Below are positions 1-5,136 of a DNA stretch of 5,136 bases, piece by piece. The notes below the pieces were generated by a model. It did not search any database, was not told the origin of the DNA, and was given only the letters and a program-made list of their open reading frames with translations. Positions within the stretch are counted from its first letter, which is position 1. The number at the start of each line of letters is the position of its first letter. The position numbers and the translations under genes are program-made. The DNA is from RGIG3009 sp964490085 (GTDB lineage: Bacteria; Bacillota; Clostridia; Oscillospirales; Acutalibacteraceae): NCBI GenBank assembly GCA_964490085.1, contig CAZBAO010000093.1, forward strand, positions 1 to 5,136, read 5' to 3'.

Positions 1-4
1 GAGA

Positions 5-96
5 GGCAAGGGGTGGGTTTGCACAAATATTGAGGGCTGCACTCTTGGCTCTCCCCTTGGGAGAGCTGGCACGGCATAGCCGTGACTGAGAGGGTA
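5..96. repeat. Structured intergenic repeat, copy 1 (complete)
   Basis: This copy aligns with 5054-5136 over 83 bases, with four substitutions and one 3-base insertion near its left end. It can fold into a three-arm structure. An outer stem pairs 38-46 with 88-96, with one A/G mismatch at 41/93 and G-T wobbles at 39/95 and 46/88. Hairpin 1 is a perfect 8-bp stem (48-55 with 59-66, 3-base loop). Hairpin 2 is a perfect 6-bp stem (70-75 with 79-84, loop ATA). No open reading frame in it looks real. From memory, very similar paired hairpins are scattered between genes in gut Clostridia; I infer a MITE-like or REP-like dispersed element. Orientation and exact ends are uncertain, so no strand is assigned. 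Confidence 0.85.
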
Positions 97-113
97 CTTG
101 GCTCTCCCTATGG
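97..113. repeat. Truncated third copy of the intergenic repeat
   Basis: CTTGGCTCTCCCTATGG matches 5090-5106 exactly, that is, the left arm and loop of hairpin 1 of copy 2. It directly abuts the right end of copy 1 and then diverges at TAGAACC. It looks like a remnant of a second element inserted next to, or recombined with, copy 1. The 17-base identity is seen directly; the history is inferred. Confidence 0.6.
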
Positions 114-146
114 TAGAACCGGGGGTTATTCCCACGCCTAAAGGCA

Positions 147-183
147 ACAACAAAAAGCAGAGGCGGGTATCACCCGCCTCTGC
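147..183 (-). terminator. Rho-independent terminator of the minus-strand gene
   Basis: A perfect 12-bp GC-rich stem (157-168 with 172-183, 3-base loop) is followed, in the minus direction, by TTTTTGTTGTTG. This is a classic intrinsic terminator lying about 45 bases past the TGA stop at 227-229. No matching T-run follows the stem on the plus strand, so it should act mainly on minus-strand transcription. It closes the unit, so the gene is very probably transcribed alone. Confidence 0.93.
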
Positions 184-226
184 CTAAAGGGCTGTATCTG
201 CTTCGACCCGTCGACCGTTTGAACGA

Positions 227-3200
227 TCAATCCATGCCTTCGGTGTCGAAAATGATCTCGTCATCGGAAACAAACGGCGAGCCGCACGCATCGATAACTT
301 TTTTAATGTAAGCTTTCTCATCATCGGTGAGCGTTGCATACTTCGCGCTGTCCTTCTTCAAGGCAACGGCACTTTCATACACGGAGGTATAATACTCCTT
401 TGCACCGATCTCGTCACCGTACACGATCAGCTCCTGACCGTCAGCATCGGTATACTTCGCATACGCGCGGGCAATATACACCCTCTTGTACGCAGCTTCC
501 TCCTCGGCAAAGCCCTGAAGCGTTGCTCGTATCTGCTTACACGTACCTTTATCGCTGTCGTTGGACGTGAACGTGTTGAGGCCGGCACTGTCGGCTTGGT
601 ACAGTACACCCTGCAGCTTCGCATACGTTTCAAGGAGGTTCAAGTTGGTGCGAAGATCGGTGGCGTTAGAGGACGCGCCCTGCTTTGCCATCACAACGCC
701 GAGCTCCGTCAAGCCCTCAAGAACTTCGCCGCCCATAGTGGCAACGCCGTTCTCCGCCTGTAAAGTGCTCTCAACGGCAAACTTAAAGCGGATGCCGCTG
801 TATCTGCCGTCAGCACGGATATTGGTGGCGTAGTTCTCTTCAACGATCGTCTCTTCCATGTCTACGGGAAGCTTAGCATACTCAGGGAAGATCGCGGCAA
901 GCGTTGCGGCAGCTTCGCTGAGCACCGGATAGCCGTTGACCGAGGTCGCCCACAGCGGCGTGTCGACCGCGGCGTTGAGCGCCTTGGTCACGGTGCCGTC
1001 CGCGAATTCCGCGGCAGATCTGACAGTCGCGGCAACGCCGGTCGCCTCACCGGTAATGGAACCGGCTTTGTAATACACGTTCGTCGCAGTGGCAACCGGA
1101 ACCGTTCCCCCCTCAGGCGCGGAAGACGGCTTCGCGATCGGAACGGACGAATTGACCGCCGTTCCGGCAAAGAAGCAGTTGTTGAAGATAAGGCTGGGAC
1201 TGTAAGCGGTGGTTGAAACGACTTCCGCACACAAGCCGGCGACGACGGTACCTGCCGCGCTGTTGCCCGCGCTCACCGTCATCGTGCTGCCGCAATTGGT
1301 GAACGTCATCGTGATGCTGTCTTTGCTGTAGCTCGGGCCTTTACCGAACAAGCCGCCGACGGCGGAGGCTGACGAACTGTTTGTAGTCTTAACTTCGCCG
1401 GTGGTATAGCAGTTGGTGAAGGTGAAGGCGGGCGTGCCGCTCCATATAGAGTAGCCGCCGACCAGACCGCCGGCATATCGATTCGCCGTCACGGTGCCGC
1501 TGAACGTGCAATTGGTCAAGGAGAGACCGGTTGCCGTGTTCGTAGCCGTATATCCGACGATACCGCCGGCATACGAACCGGTAGTTTTGACGTCGCCGGA
1601 TACGGACAGGTTTTTGATCGTTGTCTGGTAAGTGGTGTACCCAAACAATCCGGCATAGGAAGCCGAGGAGTTGACGAAGAGATTGGTGATCTTGTGATCG
1701 CCGCCGTCAAACTCACCGGGGAAATAAGTTGAGTTGAGACTGCCGATCGGCGTCCACGGCATGTCTTTACCACCCAGGTCGATATCCGCCGTCAGCACGA
1801 ACGAGGTTGCGCGCAGGAACTCACCGCCGTACACCGGGAAACGGAACGTTTCACCCTCGTCGATCGTGCCGTTTCCATTGATGTCGATGTCCAAGCTTTT
1901 GCCTTGTTGGGACCTTTCTATTGTGGTTCCTTCCTTATTGTAGTTGACGACGTACGCCAAAAACGCAAGCTGCTTCGCGTTGGCGATCTCGTACGCGATC
2001 GAGCCGGTGACGCTCTTATGGAATTTCGCGTACTCCGCATCGTAGTTTTCAAACGGCTCCATCGTGCCGTCCCACGGTTCGGGCTCGCGGTAAATACTTA
2101 CGGTGTAGTCTTTGGTAAGGCCGTTGTTAAACACGGTGATCGTGATAACGTTCGTTTGACCCGATTTTATCGCGATCGAGCCGTCGTTGCTGACCTCGAT
2201 CGCCCTGCCGGTACTGTCGACCGCCGAGATCGAAGCGCCGGAGCCTTTGTTGGCAACGGTCGCTACGACCTTGATGCTGTCAACGGTCGACGCCACCGTT
2301 TGGTCGTAGCAGGTCGGCCACTCGGTCAGATCGACCGAAACGCCGTTGAGCGTCAAACCACCCAGTGCGGGCTCTGACTGCTTGTGGATCGGATAGGTCG
2401 CACCTTGCATCCACACGTCGCGTTCGCCGTTGAGAAGGGCGAGAACCTCGCCATCCGCAAAATCAGAAGCGCTCTTTTCCACCACGTTCGAAACCGTGTT
2501 CGCAGCCGTGGCGGAGCCTTGGAGATAATAGACGTTATCGACGGTCAGGTTAATGGAGCCGACGGTTTTGTTTGTGTTCGTAGAAATGGCCATGATCGGA
2601 TTTTTTGCCGAACCGGCAAAATGCGAATTGTGAATGGTAACGGTATAATTCGAGAGATTGCAGTCGGAGCTATAGTTTCCACCGATAAGACCGGAAGTAA
2701 CGCTGCTTACCGCGGCGTAGCAGTCGTCAATATCTACCGTAACCGTCAACGTGGAATCGAGATTCGTTGAGTGATCGGGAGTACGCATATAACCGAGCAG
2801 ACCACCGACCGTGCCGCTGGAGCTGATGGTGCCGGTCGAAGAACAATTTTCCATTGTTAACGAAACGTTGTTCGAAGAAGTGCGAGCGTAGCCCACGACA
2901 CCGCCGATGCCGGTTCCGGAAATGTCGGTACCCGTGCCGAGAGCAACGATGCTCGCAGCAGAGGAGGAATTGCGAATGGTGACGTCAGCGTTTTTCGCAG
3001 CGCCCAGTATGCCGCCAACGCCGCAGTACGACCAACTCAGTTGCGTGCCGCTGTGGGTCGTGATGGTCGTGTCGGCTCTAACGGTACAGCCTTCGATCGT
3101 CAGGGAACCACTCGAAAAGCTGCCTACCAAGCCTGCCGTATCGGCGTCAGCGTTTGTATCTGCCGCTCCGGTGGTGGAATCGATCGCACCGCTAAAGGAA

Positions 3201-4978
3201 CAGTTGTCCAGCGTTAGCGTTCCGATACCCGTTCCGACAAAACCGGCAGCGTGTCTGTACCCCGTAACGCTCGCGTCTGTAATATTGAGGTTTTTGATGA
3301 CCGTGGTGCCTTGCGTGTAACCGAACAAGGCCTGGTTTTCCTTCGTGCCGTTGATGTACATGCCTTTGATCGTGTGACCCTTACCGTCAAAGGTACCACG
3401 GAATTTGACGGTCGAATTACCGATCGGTTCCCATGCGATGTTAGCGCCCAGATCGATATCGCTTGTCAATTCGAAATGCTTGCCGGCAAACGCAGACCAT
3501 GAATAGGTATCGTCACCGACCGTCACCGTTTCGCGTACGACCTTGGACAGGAATGCCAGTTGTTTGGCGTTGGCAATTTCATAGGGATTGTCTTCACTGC
3601 CGGCATCGGCTTCCGCAATGTTTTGGAACGGCTCGTAATTGCTGTCCCACGGGGCGGGGTTGCGGTATAGATCCACCGTGTAGGTCGTAGTGATTTCTTC
3701 GTAAGTGACAGCCACCTTGATCGTGGTCGTCGTGCCGGGCTCGCCCAGTGCGACGTTGCCTTGATCATCCGCATTGCTCACGGTAACGGTAGCGCCTTCC
3801 GGCGATGCCTCAGCCACGACCGGAACGCTTCCCACGGTATCGGCTACAGCGGCTGCTTCATACTCCAGCACGCCGTTAACGAGAGAGAGCTCTTCACCGT
3901 TCACGGTCAGGGAGGACAGCGACGGATAATCACGCGGGTCATCCAGCTCGGTCACGACAAACTTACGCTGATTGCTTTCATTATACAGAATATCCTCAGC
4001 ATCGGGATCCGCTGCCTGCGCCTCCTGCGTTCTGACGGTCGAGATCCACTCGGCATACGCCTCCTTGCCGTCCGCCGTGAAATACAGCATGCAAACGAAG
4101 CCCTCTTTGTAATTACTGCTGTCCTGCGGATCGACCAGGAACTGCGAGACCGTGTTGCCGTACACACCCGTCTGTTGGCTAAACCCAACGTTCCGATAGA
4201 CGAGGTGCCCCGAGAGCACCATAATAATGTTGCGGTGCTTGCTGACCAGCTTCTCCCAGATCTCGTCACCGTTATTGCCGTTAGTCGGCGGCCAGTCCGA
4301 GTATTCGTTCGCTAAACTGCCGTCCTTCTCCAAATACATGTGGGTCGTGACGATCACGCGACGATCGGAGTTTTCCTCGATCACGCCGCTTGCCCACTCC
4401 AGCACCTCATCTTTAGGGCCGTATTGCATGCAGAGGACCATATACTTTGTCTCTGCCACCTCAAAGTTGATGTAATAGTTGGCAATAGAGCTTTCGTCGT
4501 AATATTCCGTTACCCGTTCGGCGTAGTTGTTGTATTCGTTGTTCGGGCCAAAGTAGGTGTTAAATTGCGAAATATTATCGTGGTTACCGGGGATGAGCGA
4601 GTACCCGATCTCCGCATCATCCAATTGAGTGATAGCTTCTTCTGCCAACACCCACTCTTCCGTATCGGAGCCGGCTACGCTGTAATTGCGGTTTTCCGTG
4701 ATGTCGCCGAGGCCGAACACCCACTGGATGTTTTTTTCGTCCTTGTTATCGACGATCCACTTGTAAAGATTTTCGGTATATTTAGTACCGTTTAGCTTAT
4801 CCTGTTCGACGTGCGTTTGGGTATCGCCGACGACCGCGAACGAATAGGCGTATTCGTCTATCGGAACCGTTCTCTCATAAAACAGGTCGTCGTCGCTCGC
4901 GGCAATAACATAGGGAATAGTCCCCAATACCAGCGAAATTGCCAGTAAAAGAGAACCGATACGTTTGAGTGTCCTCAT
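227..4978 (-). CDS. Secreted metallophosphoesterase with cadherin-like and GLUG repeat modules
   Basis: This is a secreted multidomain protein of about 1,583 residues (numbering below counts from the in-frame ATG at 4984). A signal peptide (3-29) precedes a calcineurin-like metallophosphoesterase domain (about 45-320) with motifs GDTQ (D54), GLGD (D94), GNHD (N134, H135), TTH (H215) and SGH (H260). Cadherin-like beta-sandwiches lie at 354-441 and 873-966. Each is followed by a linker around PWD..EPF and a GLUG-rich, probably beta-helical region (465-868 and 996-1353). An EF-hand-like loop sits at 1034-1045, and an unnamed domain ends the protein (1380-1570). The start at 4978 is preferred because AAAGGAG ends 9 bases upstream of it; the ATG at 4984 leaves only 3. 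No lipobox, LPXTG motif or membrane anchor is visible. The substrate is unknown; the modules suggest phosphoester hydrolysis combined with adhesion or glycan contact, which is inference. It has its own promoter and terminator. Domain calls are from motifs, without a search. Confidence 0.95.
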   Translation of the reverse strand: MRTLKRIGSLLLAISLVLGTIPYVIAASDDDLFYERTVPIDEYAYSFAVVGDTQTHVEQDKLNGTKYTENLYKWIVDNKDEKNIQWVFGLGDITENRNYSVAGSDTEEWVLAEEAITQLDDAEIGYSLIPGNHDNISQFNTYFGPNNEYNNYAERVTEYYDESSIANYYINFEVAETKYMVLCMQYGPKDEVLEWASGVIEENSDRRVIVTTHMYLEKDGSLANEYSDWPPTNGNNGDEIWEKLVSKHRNIIMVLSGHLVYRNVGFSQQTGVYGNTVSQFLVDPQDSSNYKEGFVCMLYFTADGKEAYAEWISTVRTQEAQAADPDAEDILYNESNQRKFVVTELDDPRDYPSLSSLTVNGEELSLVNGVLEYEAAAVADTVGSVPVVAEASPEGATVTVSNADDQGNVALGEPGTTTTIKVAVTYEEITTTYTVDLYRNPAPWDSNYEPFQNIAEADAGSEDNPYEIANAKQLAFLSKVVRETVTVGDDTYSWSAFAGKHFELTSDIDLGANIAWEPIGNSTVKFRGTFDGKGHTIKGMYINGTKENQALFGYTQGTTVIKNLNITDASVTGYRHAAGFVGTGIGTLTLDNCSFSGAIDSTTGAADTNADADTAGLVGSFSSGSLTIEGCTVRADTTITTHSGTQLSWSYCGVGGILGAAKNADVTIRNSSSAASIVALGTGTDISGTGIGGVVGYARTSSNNVSLTMENCSSTGTISSSGTVGGLLGYMRTPDHSTNLDSTLTVTVDIDDCYAAVSSVTSGLIGGNYSSDCNLSNYTVTIHNSHFAGSAKNPIMAISTNTNKTVGSINLTVDNVYYLQGSATAANTVSNVVEKSASDFADGEVLALLNGERDVWMQGATYPIHKQSEPALGGLTLNGVSVDLTEWPTCYDQTVASTVDSIKVVATVANKGSGASISAVDSTGRAIEVSNDGSIAIKSGQTNVITITVFNNGLTKDYTVSIYREPEPWDGTMEPFENYDAEYAKFHKSVTGSIAYEIANAKQLAFLAYVVNYNKEGTTIERSQQGKSLDIDINGNGTIDEGETFRFPVYGGEFLRATSFVLTADIDLGGKDMPWTPIGSLNSTYFPGEFDGGDHKITNLFVNSSASYAGLFGYTTYQTTIKNLSVSGDVKTTGSYAGGIVGYTATNTATGLSLTNCTFSGTVTANRYAGGLVGGYSIWSGTPAFTFTNCYTTGEVKTTNSSSASAVGGLFGKGPSYSKDSITMTFTNCGSTMTVSAGNSAAGTVVAGLCAEVVSTTAYSPSLIFNNCFFAGTAVNSSVPIAKPSSAPEGGTVPVATATNVYYKAGSITGEATGVAATVRSAAEFADGTVTKALNAAVDTPLWATSVNGYPVLSEAAATLAAIFPEYAKLPVDMEETIVEENYATNIRADGRYSGIRFKFAVESTLQAENGVATMGGEVLEGLTELGVVMAKQGASSNATDLRTNLNLLETYAKLQGVLYQADSAGLNTFTSNDSDKGTCKQIRATLQGFAEEEAAYKRVYIARAYAKYTDADGQELIVYGDEIGAKEYYTSVYESAVALKKDSAKYATLTDDEKAYIKKVIDACGSPFVSDDEIIFDTEGMD
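275..847 (-). other. Unnamed C-terminal domain
   Basis: Residues about 1380-1570 form a mixed alpha/beta segment unlike the repeats before it. Landmarks are YSGIRFKFAVE (1395-1405), LTELGVVMAK (1425-1434), YIARAYAKYTDADGQ (1503-1517), VYGDEIGA and SVYESAVALK (1534-1543). I recall the GIRF...LG..M...ARAYA.Y.D..G...Y....SV...A pattern at the ends of other secreted proteins of gut Clostridia, but I cannot name a family. A role in wall attachment or ligand contact is only a guess. Confidence 0.55.
926..1999 (-). repeat. GLUG-rich beta-helical region, copy 2
   Basis: Residues about 996-1353 open with AYEIANAKQLAFL, almost identical to copy 1. They then carry an insertion with an EF-hand-like loop before FVLTADIDLGG..MPWTPIG...FPGEFDGGDHKI. 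Five or so GLUG repeats follow: AGLFGYTTYQTTIKNLSVSG (1111-1130), GGIVGYT...LTNCTFSG (1140-1163), GGLVGGY...FTNCYTTG (1172-1196), GGLFGKG...FTNCGS (1210-1233) and AGLCAEV...FNNCFFAG (1249-1274). The end, SAAEFADGTVTKALN and then W......YPVL, mirrors copy 1. Confidence 0.85.
1850..1885 (-). other. EF-hand-like calcium-binding loop
   Basis: Residues 1034-1045 read DINGNGTIDEGE, fitting the 12-residue EF-hand pattern: D at 1, N at 3, N at 5, G at 6, I at 8, D at 9, E at 12. It lies in an insertion present only in the second GLUG module. Such isolated loops in extracellular proteins usually bind structural calcium; binding here is inferred. Confidence 0.7.
2087..2368 (-). repeat. Cadherin-like beta-sandwich domain, copy 2
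   Basis: Residues about 873-966 start LGGLTLNGVSVDL and end KDYTVSIYRE, parallel to copy 1 (LSSLTVNGEELSL...TYTVDLYR). The linker EPEPWDGTMEPFEN follows, matching NPAPWDSNYEPFQN. The copies have diverged well beyond a recent duplication. Confidence 0.75.
2381..3592 (-). repeat. GLUG-rich beta-helical region, copy 1
   Basis: Residues about 465-868 open with YEIANAKQLAFL, then DIDLG...W.PIG...F.GTFDGKGHTIKG, the usual lead-in to GLUG repeats. At least six degenerate repeats follow, of the form [AG]G[FLIV][VLI]G...[LV]T[IL].[NDG]C.[SF].G, for example AGFVGTGIGTLTLDNCSF (580-597), AGLVGSFSSGSLTIEGC (617-633), GGVVGYA...LTMENCS (694-715) and GGLLGYM...VDIDDCY (727-756). It closes with SASDFADGEVLALLNG and a YPIHK end, matched in copy 2. 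GLUG motifs occur in bacterial surface proteins, including some IgA proteases. The role here is unknown. Confidence 0.85.
3662..3925 (-). repeat. Cadherin-like beta-sandwich domain, copy 1
   Basis: Residues about 354-441 begin LSSLTVNGEELSL and end TTYTVDLYR. This is the L-x-x-L-T-V-N-G start and Y-T-V-x-[LI]-Y-R end typical of the bacterial cadherin-like beta-sandwich (PF12733 type). It is followed by NPAPWDSNYEPFQN, which recurs after copy 2. It probably acts as a stalk or spacer between the enzyme and the GLUG region. Confidence 0.75.
4025..4852 (-). other. Calcineurin-like metallophosphoesterase domain
   Basis: Residues about 45-320 carry the ordered motif set of the superfamily: GDTQ, GLGDITEN, PGNHDN, VTTHMY and LSGHLVYRN, at spacings usual for bacterial members. 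The canonical first motif is DxH and the last is GHxH; here they read D54-T-Q56 and G-H260-L-V262, so both histidines that normally bind the first metal are replaced. The second-metal ligands (D94, N134, H215, H260) and the catalytic H135 are kept. From memory, DTQ is common in a YvnB-like bacterial subgroup, so this may be a subgroup trait. The substrate cannot be inferred. Confidence 0.88.
4898..4978 (-). other. Signal peptide coding segment
   Basis: From the preferred start the protein begins MRTLKRIG, a positive n-region. An uninterrupted hydrophobic stretch (SLLLAISLVLG) follows, then TIPYVIAAS with small residues suited to signal peptidase I cleavage after A28 or A29. No cysteine follows, so it is not a lipoprotein. 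Export by the Sec pathway is inferred. Confidence 0.9.
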
Positions 4979-4987
4979 TCTCATCTT

Positions 4988-4994
4988 CTCCTTT
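4988..4994 (-). promoter_or_regulatory. Ribosome binding site that decides the start
   Basis: AAAGGAG on the minus strand lies 9 bases before the ATG at 4976-4978 and only 3 bases before the in-frame ATG at 4982-4984. The normal Shine-Dalgarno spacing favours the downstream ATG. The difference is two residues (Met-Arg) at the N-terminus. Confidence 0.85.
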
Positions 4995-4998
4995 AAGC

Positions 4999-5019
4999 GT
5001 ATACTTATCTTTAGTATAC
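4999..5019. promoter_or_regulatory. Dyad overlapping -10 and transcription start (candidate operator)
   Basis: GTATACT (4999-5005) and AGTATAC (5013-5019) form a perfect 7-base inverted repeat around a 7-base centre. One arm contains the -10 box and the other falls just past the expected start point near 5006. Because half of it would not be transcribed, a DNA-level operator is more likely than an RNA hairpin. No regulator is encoded in the window. Confidence 0.45.
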
Positions 5020-5042
5020 CCCCCCCCCCGAAAATTTGTCAA
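5013..5042 (-). promoter_or_regulatory. SigA-type promoter of the phosphoesterase gene
   Basis: On the minus strand TTGACA (5037-5042, a perfect -35) and TATACT (5013-5018, one base from TATAAT) are separated by 18 bases. Transcription should start near 5006, giving a leader of about 28 bases before the ATG at 4978. Of the 18 spacer bases, 11 are one uninterrupted G run on this strand, so promoter strength should depend on the length of that run. Confidence 0.85.
5019..5029. repeat. Homopolymer C11/G11 inside the promoter spacer
   Basis: Eleven consecutive C on the plus strand lie wholly between the -10 and -35 boxes. It is by far the longest homopolymer in the window. Runs of this length are prone to slipped-strand length change, which here would alter the -35 to -10 distance one base at a time. 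Confidence 0.9.
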
Positions 5043-5053
5043 CCATATATTTC

Positions 5054-5136
5054 GGCAAGGGGGTTTGCACAAATATTGAGGGTTACACTCTTGGCTCTCC
5101 CTATGGGAGAGCTGGCACGGCATAGCCGTGACTGAG
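5054..5136. repeat. Structured intergenic repeat, copy 2 (cut by window end)
   Basis: This copy is in direct orientation to copy 1. Hairpin 1 (5094-5101 with 5105-5112, loop TAT) and hairpin 2 (5116-5121 with 5125-5130, loop ATA) are perfect. The left arm of the outer stem (5084-5092) is present; its right partner would lie just past the window. The copy begins 11 bases upstream of the -35 box of the gene. Confidence 0.85.

Noticed and set aside
38..96. Cloverleaf-like fold of the repeat as a tRNA or other RNA gene
   Set aside because: There is no acceptor CCA, no anticodon-type 7-base loop and no TpsiC-like arm; loops are only 3 bases. A dispersed DNA repeat fits better, though transcription cannot be excluded.
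184..226. Small GTCGAC and CGTT-TG-AACG palindromes between stop codon and terminator
   Set aside because: The arms are only 4 to 6 bases, at chance level for this length, with no supporting context.
227..460. C-terminal LPXTG, S-layer homology or transmembrane anchor
   Set aside because: The last residues are charged and hydrophilic (ending DTEGMD). No sorting motif, hydrophobic tail or S-layer repeats were found.
1904..2377. Plus-strand open frame of 157 codons antisense to the large gene
   Set aside because: It lies wholly inside the well-supported minus-strand coding sequence, has no clear RBS, and its translation shows no recognisable domain. It is a by-product of codon use on the other strand.
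3761..4315. Plus-strand open frame of 184 codons antisense to the phosphoesterase domain
   Set aside because: The opposite strand encodes conserved phosphoesterase motifs here, and the plus-strand translation has low-complexity, arginine-rich composition typical of antisense shadows.
4731..4737. Run of 7 T (A7 in the coding direction) early in the gene as a translational phase-variation site
   Set aside because: A7 encodes part of DEKNIQW in frame and is short enough to occur by chance. The promoter tract is a far stronger candidate.
4875..5123. Minus-strand open frame of 82 codons overlapping the promoter, G tract and repeat
   Set aside because: It would start inside the structured repeat and read through the promoter and the G11 tract in a different frame from the signal peptide. 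The strong promoter, RBS and signal peptide explain this region better.
1..5136. CRISPR array, tRNA, rRNA, transposase or riboswitch
   Set aside because: No regularly spaced short repeats, no RNA gene signature and no transposase motifs were seen. The 5' leader is only about 28 bases, too short for a riboswitch.

Overview
The window holds one complete single-gene transcription unit on the minus strand, bounded on both sides by copies of the same structured intergenic repeat. The coding sequence (227-4978, minus) encodes a secreted protein of about 1,580 residues. Base composition is moderate. The RBS is a strong AGGAG type, the promoter is SigA-like, and the protein combines a metallophosphoesterase, cadherin-like beta-sandwiches and GLUG repeats. 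Together with the GGCTCTCCC...GGGAGAGC / CACGGC...GCCGTG repeat, this suggests a Gram-positive gut Clostridia-type genome, possibly Oscillospirales or a relative. That placement rests on my recollection of similar repeats and proteins, not on a search.

Layout, left to right on the plus strand: a full repeat copy (5-96) and a 17-base truncated copy (97-113); about 30 bases of unassigned sequence; a strong minus-strand intrinsic terminator (147-183); the coding sequence (227-4978); its RBS (4988-4994); a dyad (4999-5019) overlapping the predicted -10 and transcription start; a near-consensus promoter (-35 at 5037-5042, -10 at 5013-5018) whose 18-base spacer contains a run of 11 C (11 G on the transcribed-direction strand); and a second repeat copy (5054 to the window end, cut by the edge).

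Protein architecture, N to C: signal peptide; calcineurin-like metallophosphoesterase domain with two non-canonical metal-site positions; cadherin-like beta-sandwich 1; beta-helical GLUG region 1; cadherin-like beta-sandwich 2; GLUG region 2, which carries an EF-hand-like calcium loop; and a C-terminal domain I cannot name. The beta-sandwich plus GLUG block is an ancient internal duplication. No lipobox, LPXTG motif, S-layer repeat or C-terminal membrane segment is visible, so the mode of surface attachment, if any, is unknown.

The most interesting signal is regulatory. The long homopolymer between well-formed -35 and -10 boxes is the arrangement used for promoter-spacer phase variation in Neisseria porA and opc, here placed before a large secreted protein with adhesin-like repeats. 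The flanking direct repeats also make the whole promoter-gene-terminator cassette a candidate for recombinational loss or duplication.
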